A stretch of 51,603 nt of DNA from a virus. Below the pieces are notes generated by a model, which was not told where the DNA came from, ran no database searches, and saw nothing but the letters and a program-made list of their open reading frames with translations. The position numbers and the translations under genes were made by a program. The stretch spans positions 1 through 51,603 of IMG/VR virus record IMGVR_UViG_3300043395_002760. One strand, written 5' to 3'. This document shows, one piece after another, positions 8,701 through 18,924 of this stretch (positions are counted from its first letter, which is position 1; each line of letters opens with the position of its first letter).

Positions 8701-11700
8701 CCAATTGGGGGACTTGTTTCTGGGACAAGTTACTTTGTAACTGTGGTCAATGAGGATCAGATTAGATTATCATCTATTGGGACTGGAAATACTTCTGCGG
8801 CATTTTATTATCAATCGAAGCAATATGTTAATATAACATCATCTGGATCTGGATATCATGATTTTAACTATGAACCAATTACACTGAATGTCAGAGGTAG
8901 GATTGGTGTGTCCACTGAATCTGGACAGGATTTTAATGCAAAACTTGTTCCGGTATTTTCTGGAGAAATATATGGAGTTCATTTGACTGCCAATGGAACC
9001 AATTATGGTTCATCTGGGATTCTTAATCATAATCGTCAGCCAAATTTCAATATAGTTTCTGGCACAAATGCTCAAATTACCCCAATTATCTCTGGCGGTA
9101 AAATTACAAACGTTGTTATTGCAAATGGTGGAAAGAATTATAATACAAATCCAATTCTAACTGTAGATTCCAAATCTGGATCTGGGGCAAAATTAACCCC
9201 AATAGTTCAGAATGGAGTAATCGTTGGTGTTTCAATTATCGACAGCGGACGTGATTATAAGATCAATGATACTTCAATTACGGTCACAACTACAGGTCAG
9301 GGATCCAAATTCCAGGCAGTGATTAAATCATGGACAGTTGATCTAGTAAAGAGATTGATTGAAAAGAAAAATATAGTCGATGATGATGGAATCATTGATC
9401 AGGGATTGAATTCGGAGATAGGTCTTCAGTATTGTCACGCATATGCACCAAGATCTTTGAGAAAAACTGTGTTAAGTGAGTCCTTTGTCGCAGGACAATT
9501 GACTTATACACCAGATTTGACATTTGCAGATAATGGGTATGAAAAAGATTCCATATCACATTCTCCGATTATCGGATGGGCATATGATGGGAATCCAATT
9601 TATGGCCCATATGGATATTCAGATCCATCTTCTCCAGGATCAGTGAAGAGGATGATTTCTAGTTATGTCACATCAATAGATTCAAATCGCCCATCACAAT
9701 ATCCACTTGGTTTCTTTGTGAATGATTATATCTATGACGCTAGTGGGGATTTAGATGATCATAATGGAAGATTCTGCGTTACACCAGAATATCCAAATGG
9801 AACATATGCATATTTCTGCACAATAGGAAACCTTGCCAATAGCGGCCCATTCAAATTCTTCAGAGAGCCACAATTTCCTTATGTAATTGGAAATACATAT
9901 CACTCAAAGCCAATCGAATTTAATTTCTTAACTGCAAGTAATCAAAATTCCTATGATATTGCGAAACATCGCTTACTAAGAAACGTATCGCCGTATAAAC
10001 TTTTAACTGAAAAAACTTCATATGAATTTTTACCAGGACCAGAAGTATTCAGATCCTCATTTGGCAAAGTAGAGTATATTGGATCCGGTGCTATTGATAA
10101 TATTGAAATTATTGATGGCGGAGAAAACTATTCTTCTGGCGACGAATTGATATTTGATGACTCGGGAACTGATGGTCATGGAGCAGCTGCCGAGATTGAT
10201 CTGATTAATGGTAAGCAAGTATCTCAAATAAGTTTAGCATCTACAGTTACATCCAATATCCAGTTTATTAAGGCATCACCAAATCAACCCTATAAATTTG
10301 TTGGATTTTCATCAACGATTCACAATCTTACCAATCTTGATGAAGTTCAGATTGACATCGAGGGGGAAAAGTCTTCATTTGATACGATAAGATACGATGA
10401 GAATAGACTATTCTTAACATCGGTTTCTGTAGCAGCAACGATTTCTGGAATAACAACGTACCTGAATGTAACTGGAAATCTGGAGTATCCAAATGTTAGA
10501 GAGAATGATATTTATCAATTTGGACAAGAACAAGTTAAAGTTTTAAATATTGATACTTTATCGCAAAGAATTAGAGTTCTTCGCAACCAAAATGGAACTT
10601 CCGGTGTGTCATCACTTCCAGTTGGATTTGCTCTTACGGAAAAATCCAAGAAATTTGGTATTAATTTTGGCATCACAACATCATATGCAGCACAATTGGA
10701 TAAGGAGTATTACTTTAATCCATCAGAATCTGTTGGATTGGGTACACGAAGTGGAGTTGGTATCAACTCAACACTCATCTTTACAAATCCAGGTGCAGGA
10801 ATTACTCAAATAAAGATTCCAACAAGATCAATTTATATTCCAAGTCACAATATTAATACCGGAGATGAGCTTATTTACAGCTCAAATGGTGGACAGGGGA
10901 TTATAGTATCAATAAATGCAGGTGTTTCAACATATGTATTGTCTAGTAACACTAAGGTATATGCTGCTAAGATCACAAATGATATTATTGGTATTGCAAC
11001 CGTAAGAGTTGGATTAGGCACTACGGGATCGTTCGTGGGTCTTGGATTAACTCCAAATGCAAGTCTACTATATTTCACTGGATTTGGAACTTCTACATAT
11101 CACAGTTTCAAAAAAATACAATCAAATCCTCTTATTGGAAGTGCTACGAAGAGAACGGTTACTGTATCTACCGCATCAACTCATGGACTCAATGTTGCAG
11201 ATCAGATCAATCTAACCGTCACATCTGGAATCACAACATCTATTGTTATTAAATACAACTCAACTCACAATAGAATGGTTGCCAATCCAATTGATTTTGT
11301 CTCTGCTGATGTCAATTCAGTCACAGATGAAATTAGGATTCATAATCATGGGTTTGTTACAGCACAGAAAATTATATTCAATTCAACATCATCTCCAGGT
11401 GGTCTAATAGACGATACGATTTATTATGTAATTGTTGTCAATAACAACACAATTAAACTTGCAAATAGTCGTTATGACGCCCTAAATGGGATTAACGTAG
11501 ATATAACATCAGAGTCCATAGGAACTATTTCCCCAATCAATCCACCATTAACGCTAACTAAAAACAGCATCGTTGATTTTGATTTGTCAGATACATCTCT
11601 ATCTTATATACTTGGATTATCAAATCTAAGTGCATTTGAGTTCAATTTATATACTGATGGTGAATTTGAAAATAAATTCCTATCAACCAGATCATCTTCC

Positions 11701-14700
11701 ACATTTGAAGTTACAAAAACTGGAAATATTGGCGTAGATATAGATGCCAAGGTCACTCTATCAATAAACGATGAGGTTCCAAAAATACTTTATTATCTCA
11801 TCGATCCAATCAATCTATCACAAAATACACTCACCGATGTTCCAGTAACTGTTGATAAAGAAGTTTCCGGAAACAATACAATTAACTTGGTCGATAGTCA
11901 ATATAATGGATCATACTTGATTAAAGATGCACCCACCACAACATCATTTGAATTCCAATTCAGAAAAACTCCAGAGGTAAACTCTTATACAATTTCGAAT
12001 GCAACCAATACTTTTATTAAGTATACCACAAATTCTCCAACTGGATTTGGATCTATTGCTTCAATCAAATTAAATTCTGGAGGTAATAATTACAAATATC
12101 TCCCCAAAATATCATCAATTGACTCAGATTTTGGCAAAAATGCAGTTCTAATTGTCAATAGTGATAATATTGGGTCCTTAAATAAGGTCTCATTCTCTAA
12201 TATTGGATATGACTATTCATCAGATGCATCTTTGAGACCTACGACCACTCTTCCAAACATCATAAAAGTAAATCCATCATATTCATTTGAGTCAATTGGG
12301 ATCACATCTTCTGGAAGAAATTATACTATTGCACCAAATCTAATAGTTATTGATACAAAAAATGATACTTATTTGTATGAGGTTGAATTAGATTATAAAG
12401 TTGGCGATACTTCTGTTAATATCATTAGTAATACATCACGTCTTCAGGGAGAACCTAAAATTATTCCAGTTGACAACATTAATGGAACAAAAATTTCGGC
12501 AATTCAATTTAATGATTTGAGCAAGGATGTTGTGGTTTCACTGGCATCCACATATAGTGTTTCATCGCAGTTTCCATTTGCTATTGGAAAGAAAATCCTA
12601 ATTGAAAATACGTCGGTTGGAATTACAACTGAAGATAGATTTGGAAATATTGTAGTTACGCAAACAGGAAAGGGATATAATTCAGCAAATTATAACTACT
12701 CCTTGTTTACAATTACTGATATAGATCCCGATTATGGTGGACTTAATCCATCAATCACATACAATTTGAGTGATTATTTAAGTGGATCAGATGAACCGGG
12801 AACATTCAATTCATTAGAATCGTATGGGAAGGTGATTCTTGAGGAAGAATTCCCCGTGTTTAATTGGACATTGGCAAAGGGAGTATTTTCTCCAGGAGAG
12901 ACCATCATCTCTGGATTAAATGTAGGAACGGTTATTTATTGGGATGATATCAATGAATATTTGAAAGTATCATCCGTTGATAATTTTTATCCTGGTGATT
13001 TCATAACATCCCGAGTTACTGGATTGGAAGTTGAAATTACGGAAGTTTTCACATATGATTCAAATTTTGACATAGGAGCGTCATCGATTGTCACTAAGGG
13101 ATGGAATAGTAATACAGGATTCCTTAATGATACATTACAAAGAATTCATGATAGTGATTATTATCAATATTTTTCATATTCACTAAAATCTGAAATTGAA
13201 ATCGCCAAATGGGATGATGCAGTAAGCAATTTAAACCATACTGCAGGATTTAAAAAATTCAGCGATCTTCAAGTGGAATCAACGATAGTTGATTATACTG
13301 CCGGCATTCAAACATCACAAGGTAATGGTGATGTTCTAGTCTTTGCGGATTTAATATCTGATGTTAATGTGAATACGGTTTATGATTTTGATCTTGCAAC
13401 AGAAACTGTGTTGAATATAGACAATTATTTGAAATCTGATCAAATTCTATTTAAAACCAAAGTAATTCAGGATTATATCCAAGCAGTATCAAATAGAGTT
13501 TTGGTAATTGATGATATTAGCGACGAATTTACGAATGCTGCTGGTATTGAAAATTATGGCGTGGCTGATCGTTTCTCATCTGGCAGAACGAAAAAATATA
13601 TTATGTGGGTTGGAGACAGATCGGTAAACTTTGATAATCAAAGACAGGTACAGTTGATAACTCTTCTTCAATATAATACTCAGGGATATATCAACCAATA
13701 TGGAAAGGTTTATAGTGATGTTGATCTGGGCGATTTTGATTATCGCTATATTGATGGAAATAATGAATTACTATTCTATCCAATTAAATCAGAAGTTAAT
13801 GACTATGAGATGAGCGGACTGTCTCTTGTATTGAATGATTCTGGTGCCACAACAGGATATTATGGACTTGGATGTGTTGATATGAGATCATCGTCCACAA
13901 CCATTCCTGCCGGTGCTGGCGCTGGAACAACCAATAGTGTTGTTGGCATTGCATCAACATATAGAGCAGCGAAGTTTATGATTCAAATATCAAATGATGC
14001 TCAATCATATTTTGAATACAGTGAGGTTTCTATTGTTCACGACAACACCAATATCGTTCAATTAGAATTCAATAATCTGGCATCTTCAACTTCAGAGTCT
14101 GATGTCGGATTGGGGACATATATGGCAAATATCTCCCCATCTGGATTAAATTTGTGGTTTATTCCTAAGAATACTACCACCGTAGATTACGAATTTAATA
14201 TTGATACGATAGCAATATCGGGATCTTCTACTAGTGTTGGTTCAACCATCTTCCCAGGTGCCACTGTTGAAACCTCATACACTTCTATTGCATCCACAAC
14301 CCTCCCAACAAAAGTTGCACAATACACAAGTTTCTATCGAGGTGCTTATTATATTGTTCTTGTCCATGACACTACAAATAATAGATATCAAACATCCGAA
14401 GTTATGGTTACGGATAATGATACTGATGTTCAGATATTAGAATTTGCCACATTGACAACAAACTCTGGATTGGGGACTATAAGTGCTGGCATAACCACTG
14501 CCACCGAATTAACATTTGTTCCAGCACCCGGAATTAATGCAAATGTTAGGGTCATTCAATTTGCACTTGGTCCATCAAGGAGCACAATTCCTGAGAATGA
14601 TCTAAATCTTGGGTCCACATCTACAATCGATTATACGGATGGAACATTCACTGGAACTGAATTGGCCCGCAAGAAATCATTTGATTTATATTATGATGGA

Positions 14701-17700
14701 TATCCACTATTCCAAAAGGAAATTAATCCAGCACAAGATTTAATATTATCAAATTCATCAGTATTTCTACCAAACCACTTCTTTAGTACAGGAGAAGAGA
14801 TTGTTTATAGCCCAGGAGAGACTGGTTCTGCAATAGGAATTGCAACAACTTCAATAGTAGGAGTGGGAACAACAAATAAATTACCAACATCCGTTTATAT
14901 CATTAAAAATGATAATTCATCATTCAAATTTGCAGCAAGTGCTACAGATGCTCTAAACTTCGCAAATCTCACAATTACTGATGTTGGAGTAGGTACGGAA
15001 CATCTCCTAACCTCTATTAGACAAAACAGCAGGTGTATCATTTCCCTTGATAATGTCATCCAATCACCTGTCGTATCGACTGCTATTACATCATCACTTT
15101 CATCACCAGCTTCAATTGCAGCAGAAGTAATTTCTCTGACTGGAATTTCATCATTCTTCGCTGGAGATTTTGCACAGATTGGTAATGAAATTGTTACAAT
15201 TCGTGCGATTGGATATCTTGGTGTGACTAATGACATTCTTGTAAGAAGAGGTTGGTTAGGATCGGTTGCATCTGCACATACTACTGGAACTATCATTAGA
15301 AAGGTGTATGGAAATTATAATATCATTAATAACACAATCCACTTCGCAGAGTCGCCATACGGCAATCTACAACTTGGAGGAACTAGACCAGATGAGCAAG
15401 ATTATGTTGGATTAGATGTTCGTTCATCCTTTAGTGGAAGAACTTTCCTTCGCTCAGGAATTTCTGAAGATCCTTACGCTAAAAATGTAGTTTTTGATGA
15501 TCTATCACAAAAATTTAATGGAATTTCCAGCCAGTTCTCACTTCAAAGTAATAGAAATAATATATCCGGAATTTCTACCGGAAATGCGGTTGTATTACTC
15601 AATAATGTTTTCCAGAATCCACAAAATATTGATTATGCTCTTTCAGAAGTTTCTGGAATTACTTCCATTAGATTTACTGGGGATCGCACTGCAGCAAATT
15701 CTGATGTCAATTCAACATCTCTACCTAGAGGTGGAGTAATTGTTTCCGTGGCAACCACTGAGGGATTTGGATATCAGGCACGTGTTTCTGCAGGTGCAAC
15801 TGCAAGAGTTTCCGTTGCAGGGACAATTCAAACTCTGTCAATTGGAAACACGGGTGGTGGATATAGAGCAAGTTCAGAATATGATATTGTAACATCCATT
15901 AGTCATCCAGTTGGTATTGGATCTACTGTAATTCATATTGCAAATACAGAAGCAGTTATTAATAAACTTGCATATTCCTCAGTTAATAAGATTAGCGTTG
16001 GTGCGGCATTAACTAATGTAACAATTGTAAGTGTTGGTAACACATTCATTAGAATTGGCGTTGGTTCTGGATCATCAATTTCTATTGCGTCAGGAACTCC
16101 CGTTCATATTGAACTTAAGAGTCCAACTGCCGGTCTTGTTAATATCAGTGTTGCAAGATCCGATATTGGAAATGCGGAGTTTGTTGGATTTACAACCATA
16201 GTTGCTGGCAGAATTTCTCCAAATTATGTAATTACAAATCCAGGATCTGGATACACCAATACAAATCCACCACTAGTAATATTTGATGATCCTCTGCCAT
16301 ATAGTAATATTCCACTTCGCTATTCTACATCATCCCCGACAAGTGGACTTGGAACTGAAGCATCTATTGATATTGTTGTTGGAAGTGCATCGAGCGTAAT
16401 TTCATTTGAGATTAAGAATTATGGATATGCTTATGGAAATGGAGAAATATTGACCGTTCCTGTTGGAGGACTTGCCGGAATTCCAACAGATACAACGAAA
16501 CCATTTAGAGAATTCAAACTAACAGTAGAATCAATATCTGCTGATAGTTTCGTTGGGTGGAGTATTGGAGATTTGCAAGTTTTGGATTCAATAGAATCTT
16601 TATTCAACAACGTTGATGTCAACTTCCCACTGTCAATCAATGGAGAAAGAACTAGCATACGTTCTCGCGTTGGTTCAGATGTGCGTGAAGATGCTTTACT
16701 CTTAGTATTCCTCAACAACGTGCTGCAGGTGCCTGGAGAAGCATATCAATTTGATGGGGGATCTACACTAAGATTTTCCATTCCACCAAGATTTGGTGAT
16801 AGATGCTCGATTTTATTCTATAGAGGAACTTCCTCTGTCGATACAATTGATGTTGAAGTTTTGGACAGCATTAAAGTTGGTGATACAGTTACTCTGAATG
16901 ATGGAAATGTCATATATCAAGAAGATGCCAGAATTGTTACTGATATTGTTTCAACAGATGCTGTTACGACCAATATCTATAATGGATCTGGAATTAATCC
17001 AGATCAAACATATGAAAGACCTTTATCTTGGACAAAACAAACTGTCGATCTTATAATAGACGGAGAAGAAATCGGAAAAGATAGAGAACTTTATGAGGCA
17101 AATATATTCCCAACTGCAAAGATTATTAAAGATGTTTCTACAGCATCAACTGAGATTTTTGTTGACAATGTAAAGACATTTTTTGATCACGTTAAGGAAT
17201 ATCCAGATGCGCTGCAAGATAGGCAGCAAGATGTTATAATTCACGAATCAAAATACATAGTTGGTGCATCTGCCACATGCACAGTATCTGGAATTGGATC
17301 CATAACGAAAGTTACCATTACCAATGGTGGAGTTGGATACGAATCTGGAGAAACTCCTCAGATTTCATTTGGAAACATTCCAAATACACGTGCAACAGGA
17401 ACGGCTGGTATTACAACATCTGGTTCTATTGTTAATGCAAACATTTCAAATGCTGGATTGGGTTACTCATATGCTCCTATAGAATCACTTTCTGTGATAA
17501 GTTCTGGATCTGGTTGGCCAAATACTGGATTAGCATATACATTCTCAAATGTGAGAATTAATAATACATATAGCAACGGATATAATGCGATATGTGACAT
17601 AACCATTATAAATGGATCACTATTATCAGTCTCGGTTTCTAATGGAGGATTTAATTATCATGTAGATGATGAACTATATGTAAATGTTGTTAATTATGAT

Positions 17701-18885
17701 GGAACTGATTTGATTCTCAGTTCGCCACTAAATCTAAAAGTATCTTCAATTGCTCCACCACCAGTTATTTTTAGCGAACCATCCTTCAATCGTGAGGTAA
17801 TGTCAGTTTCTTATCAAGGAGACTTTGGTATTATTTCTGGAATTGGAACGACATCATATGCAGGTGTTACTACTGGATTGGTATTTGATTTTGTAATTCC
17901 AAAGAATTCTTTCCTTCGTGATGTTAATGTGAATGGAACGGTTGGAACTGCAACAACAGGAATAAGTGGAATTAAGACTGGATATTATTTTGTCATTCAT
18001 GATTCCAATATAGGAGATTCTGTAATTTCTCTTGAAACAGATAATTCTCCTCTTGGAATTGGAACCACATTCATGAATAACATATTCAAAGTGGAAGCGG
18101 TTTCTATTGCGCGGACAGATGCTCTTGGATTGGGTGTAACATGGGTTGCCAGAGTTACAACTAAAGTTTCAAATTATAACAATTTCCTCACTGGAGTTGG
18201 ACGTAGCACATATTATGGACAATATTCTTGGGGAAGATTGTATAACTTGGAGAGAGTTATTAAGTCAAATATTGGTGCGTATAGAGGAGAAAATCTTCTC
18301 ACATATAGTGAATTTGAAAGCGGGTGGACAAATACCGGGGGTGTCGGTATAGCGCAAACTGAATATATTGCACCATTCTCATCATCCTATGGAACAAAAA
18401 TTACAGCGGCCGCATCTGACACTGGACTATTAAGGGCAACTGCGTCCCTTGTTTCTGGAACAAGTTATACATATAGTGTTTATGTGAAGCCGATTTCTGG
18501 AAATGAAAAGGTGTATTTCGGATCAAATACTGGCACTAGTGTATCAGTATCTCTTGATTTTGACTCTTCAATTCCATCCATTTCAAGCAAAACAGGATCT
18601 ACATCCAACAGGATGCTGATCCCACAAGCAAACGGATGGTATAGAGCATCATTCACATTTAGTGCTACTGCTTCTGCCGCACATAACTTTATTATCTATA
18701 GCGAAACTTCTAACGATAATGTGTTCGCTGTGTGGGGAGCTCAGGTAGAATCTGGAGTAAATCTAACTCAATATTCAAAAGTATCTCATACTGCCGTTAG
18801 AAGAAACACCGCCGTGACTGATGAGAATACATACCCAGTTCTTAGAAGATATAATAATCTTAGATTCAGGGGTTATAAATCATAG
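5794..18885 (+). CDS. 7: Giant baseplate wedge protein gp7-like, 4,363 aa
   Basis: Position between gp6 and gp8 and the conserved start (residues 1-60, ISSILESQLPDFIKEEFPFA) identify it as the gp7 wedge protein. A second conserved block lies at about 155-260 (LIAPGFKKRELAEDLNEGIF, FNALYGRNVDLIRP). T4 gp7 has 1,032 residues; this is over four times longer. The extra mass is modular: an IDDEIILYQ...CTRGFSG module (~75-130), many GGxGY beta repeats (~750-1170), SHGF...TGEKIVYYP type repeats, a YHYH-like segment (~1260-1350), two related domains starting near 2723 and 2848, a second RG module near 3125-3175, and a C-terminal carbohydrate-binding-like domain (~4166-4325). No frameshift is visible. 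A host-contacting role is inference. Confidence 0.88.
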   Translation: MNDTRIKISSILESQLPDFIKEEFPFAEEFLRQYYIANEYSGGPLDLLHNIDKHVSLDAVTNVVSSTTLTSDVSTSTDRIYVESTGGFPDRYGLIQIDDEIILYQTKESTYFDGCTRGFSGVSSLESNIPDELIFSETVAAIHENEAEVKNLSVLFLQQFLTKIKSLIAPGFKKRELAEDLNEGIFLSHIKDFYSSKGTEVSFKILFNALYGRNVDLIRPRDFLIEPSDAEFRITKDLVVEAISGNPEKLLNATIFQDENDFIFRASGAVTQVERILRGDKEFYILSLDSDYNRDINVSSGTIAGTFSIHPKTKNISEASAGNTVLDVDSTIGFPQSGQLRVDLANRATIYIDYTSKSTTQFFGCSGIVDNIPINSEIKLHSVGGKEIYVYGYGGLEREKIEVRVNGVISNLTIPGKPPVQLSPGDRINIKSLGENLTSKKANNWIFNIPVVYDISSISEPSGTSFIYTVSTFDTHDFKVGNQVTFIATDGSTFTGGYISSIINLTTVQVTQNSLIPNKDRIKSIKNNLLKAAVNDPVRYPEIVQYNTNIQNVYCSETDKDELYVTSASIPTYLGQNLDLEDRSIEFSGSFNGKDLVFQTEHSFYTGDSVIYRPANDENSIASEGIYFVRVISPTSIRLAKSRDNIFNADLTGDDSYYVSFSGTINPGYESRIELTDFSFRNLQKQPVESQRLIRKISNPEFDNSEHTTPSGQIGIFINGVEIINYKSRNFVYHGPIDDVAVTAGGTGYDIINPPSLIISDPSGVGATGNLSISGSLSRVDIQNPGFDFIEDPVIELTGGAGEGARAIANLIEFSHKVFFNSSSASGVNITTDVIGFSTYHGFRNYEQVIYNPENQQIISGLTTNASYYISFPSGHNGTKILLHKSLSDAASGINTVSLDSLGYGLQSFTSTIRKKKIGSITISDPGSGYKTRKVRCSPSDIDITANILNIKSHGYNSGEKIVYYPSATPIGGLVSGTSYFVTVVNEDQIRLSSIGTGNTSAAFYYQSKQYVNITSSGSGYHDFNYEPITLNVRGRIGVSTESGQDFNAKLVPVFSGEIYGVHLTANGTNYGSSGILNHNRQPNFNIVSGTNAQITPIISGGKITNVVIANGGKNYNTNPILTVDSKSGSGAKLTPIVQNGVIVGVSIIDSGRDYKINDTSITVTTTGQGSKFQAVIKSWTVDLVKRLIEKKNIVDDDGIIDQGLNSEIGLQYCHAYAPRSLRKTVLSESFVAGQLTYTPDLTFADNGYEKDSISHSPIIGWAYDGNPIYGPYGYSDPSSPGSVKRMISSYVTSIDSNRPSQYPLGFFVNDYIYDASGDLDDHNGRFCVTPEYPNGTYAYFCTIGNLANSGPFKFFREPQFPYVIGNTYHSKPIEFNFLTASNQNSYDIAKHRLLRNVSPYKLLTEKTSYEFLPGPEVFRSSFGKVEYIGSGAIDNIEIIDGGENYSSGDELIFDDSGTDGHGAAAEIDLINGKQVSQISLASTVTSNIQFIKASPNQPYKFVGFSSTIHNLTNLDEVQIDIEGEKSSFDTIRYDENRLFLTSVSVAATISGITTYLNVTGNLEYPNVRENDIYQFGQEQVKVLNIDTLSQRIRVLRNQNGTSGVSSLPVGFALTEKSKKFGINFGITTSYAAQLDKEYYFNPSESVGLGTRSGVGINSTLIFTNPGAGITQIKIPTRSIYIPSHNINTGDELIYSSNGGQGIIVSINAGVSTYVLSSNTKVYAAKITNDIIGIATVRVGLGTTGSFVGLGLTPNASLLYFTGFGTSTYHSFKKIQSNPLIGSATKRTVTVSTASTHGLNVADQINLTVTSGITTSIVIKYNSTHNRMVANPIDFVSADVNSVTDEIRIHNHGFVTAQKIIFNSTSSPGGLIDDTIYYVIVVNNNTIKLANSRYDALNGINVDITSESIGTISPINPPLTLTKNSIVDFDLSDTSLSYILGLSNLSAFEFNLYTDGEFENKFLSTRSSSTFEVTKTGNIGVDIDAKVTLSINDEVPKILYYLIDPINLSQNTLTDVPVTVDKEVSGNNTINLVDSQYNGSYLIKDAPTTTSFEFQFRKTPEVNSYTISNATNTFIKYTTNSPTGFGSIASIKLNSGGNNYKYLPKISSIDSDFGKNAVLIVNSDNIGSLNKVSFSNIGYDYSSDASLRPTTTLPNIIKVNPSYSFESIGITSSGRNYTIAPNLIVIDTKNDTYLYEVELDYKVGDTSVNIISNTSRLQGEPKIIPVDNINGTKISAIQFNDLSKDVVVSLASTYSVSSQFPFAIGKKILIENTSVGITTEDRFGNIVVTQTGKGYNSANYNYSLFTITDIDPDYGGLNPSITYNLSDYLSGSDEPGTFNSLESYGKVILEEEFPVFNWTLAKGVFSPGETIISGLNVGTVIYWDDINEYLKVSSVDNFYPGDFITSRVTGLEVEITEVFTYDSNFDIGASSIVTKGWNSNTGFLNDTLQRIHDSDYYQYFSYSLKSEIEIAKWDDAVSNLNHTAGFKKFSDLQVESTIVDYTAGIQTSQGNGDVLVFADLISDVNVNTVYDFDLATETVLNIDNYLKSDQILFKTKVIQDYIQAVSNRVLVIDDISDEFTNAAGIENYGVADRFSSGRTKKYIMWVGDRSVNFDNQRQVQLITLLQYNTQGYINQYGKVYSDVDLGDFDYRYIDGNNELLFYPIKSEVNDYEMSGLSLVLNDSGATTGYYGLGCVDMRSSSTTIPAGAGAGTTNSVVGIASTYRAAKFMIQISNDAQSYFEYSEVSIVHDNTNIVQLEFNNLASSTSESDVGLGTYMANISPSGLNLWFIPKNTTTVDYEFNIDTIAISGSSTSVGSTIFPGATVETSYTSIASTTLPTKVAQYTSFYRGAYYIVLVHDTTNNRYQTSEVMVTDNDTDVQILEFATLTTNSGLGTISAGITTATELTFVPAPGINANVRVIQFALGPSRSTIPENDLNLGSTSTIDYTDGTFTGTELARKKSFDLYYDGYPLFQKEINPAQDLILSNSSVFLPNHFFSTGEEIVYSPGETGSAIGIATTSIVGVGTTNKLPTSVYIIKNDNSSFKFAASATDALNFANLTITDVGVGTEHLLTSIRQNSRCIISLDNVIQSPVVSTAITSSLSSPASIAAEVISLTGISSFFAGDFAQIGNEIVTIRAIGYLGVTNDILVRRGWLGSVASAHTTGTIIRKVYGNYNIINNTIHFAESPYGNLQLGGTRPDEQDYVGLDVRSSFSGRTFLRSGISEDPYAKNVVFDDLSQKFNGISSQFSLQSNRNNISGISTGNAVVLLNNVFQNPQNIDYALSEVSGITSIRFTGDRTAANSDVNSTSLPRGGVIVSVATTEGFGYQARVSAGATARVSVAGTIQTLSIGNTGGGYRASSEYDIVTSISHPVGIGSTVIHIANTEAVINKLAYSSVNKISVGAALTNVTIVSVGNTFIRIGVGSGSSISIASGTPVHIELKSPTAGLVNISVARSDIGNAEFVGFTTIVAGRISPNYVITNPGSGYTNTNPPLVIFDDPLPYSNIPLRYSTSSPTSGLGTEASIDIVVGSASSVISFEIKNYGYAYGNGEILTVPVGGLAGIPTDTTKPFREFKLTVESISADSFVGWSIGDLQVLDSIESLFNNVDVNFPLSINGERTSIRSRVGSDVREDALLLVFLNNVLQVPGEAYQFDGGSTLRFSIPPRFGDRCSILFYRGTSSVDTIDVEVLDSIKVGDTVTLNDGNVIYQEDARIVTDIVSTDAVTTNIYNGSGINPDQTYERPLSWTKQTVDLIIDGEEIGKDRELYEANIFPTAKIIKDVSTASTEIFVDNVKTFFDHVKEYPDALQDRQQDVIIHESKYIVGASATCTVSGIGSITKVTITNGGVGYESGETPQISFGNIPNTRATGTAGITTSGSIVNANISNAGLGYSYAPIESLSVISSGSGWPNTGLAYTFSNVRINNTYSNGYNAICDITIINGSLLSVSVSNGGFNYHVDDELYVNVVNYDGTDLILSSPLNLKVSSIAPPPVIFSEPSFNREVMSVSYQGDFGIISGIGTTSYAGVTTGLVFDFVIPKNSFLRDVNVNGTVGTATTGISGIKTGYYFVIHDSNIGDSVISLETDNSPLGIGTTFMNNIFKVEAVSIARTDALGLGVTWVARVTTKVSNYNNFLTGVGRSTYYGQYSWGRLYNLERVIKSNIGAYRGENLLTYSEFESGWTNTGGVGIAQTEYIAPFSSSYGTKITAAASDTGLLRATASLVSGTSYTYSVYVKPISGNEKVYFGSNTGTSVSVSLDFDSSIPSISSKTGSTSNRMLIPQANGWYRASFTFSATASAAHNFIIYSETSNDNVFAVWGAQVESGVNLTQYSKVSHTAVRRNTAVTDENTYPVLRRYNNLRFRGYKS

Positions 18886-18896
18886 TTCGGAGGCAT

Positions 18897-18904
18897 GATA
18901 AATA
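18897..18904 (+). promoter_or_regulatory. Late promoter motif GATAAATA before gp8
   Basis: GATAAATA, followed by a second AATAAATA-like step, sits in the 39-base gap between gp7 and gp8, 21 bases before the gp8 start. Confidence 0.65.
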
Positions 18905-18924
18905 AATAAAAACCGTTTGAAAGA

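Noticed and set aside
10550-10813. Plus-strand 87-codon frame inside gp7
   Set aside because: It is an alternative frame of a long continuous coding sequence, with no independent start signal.
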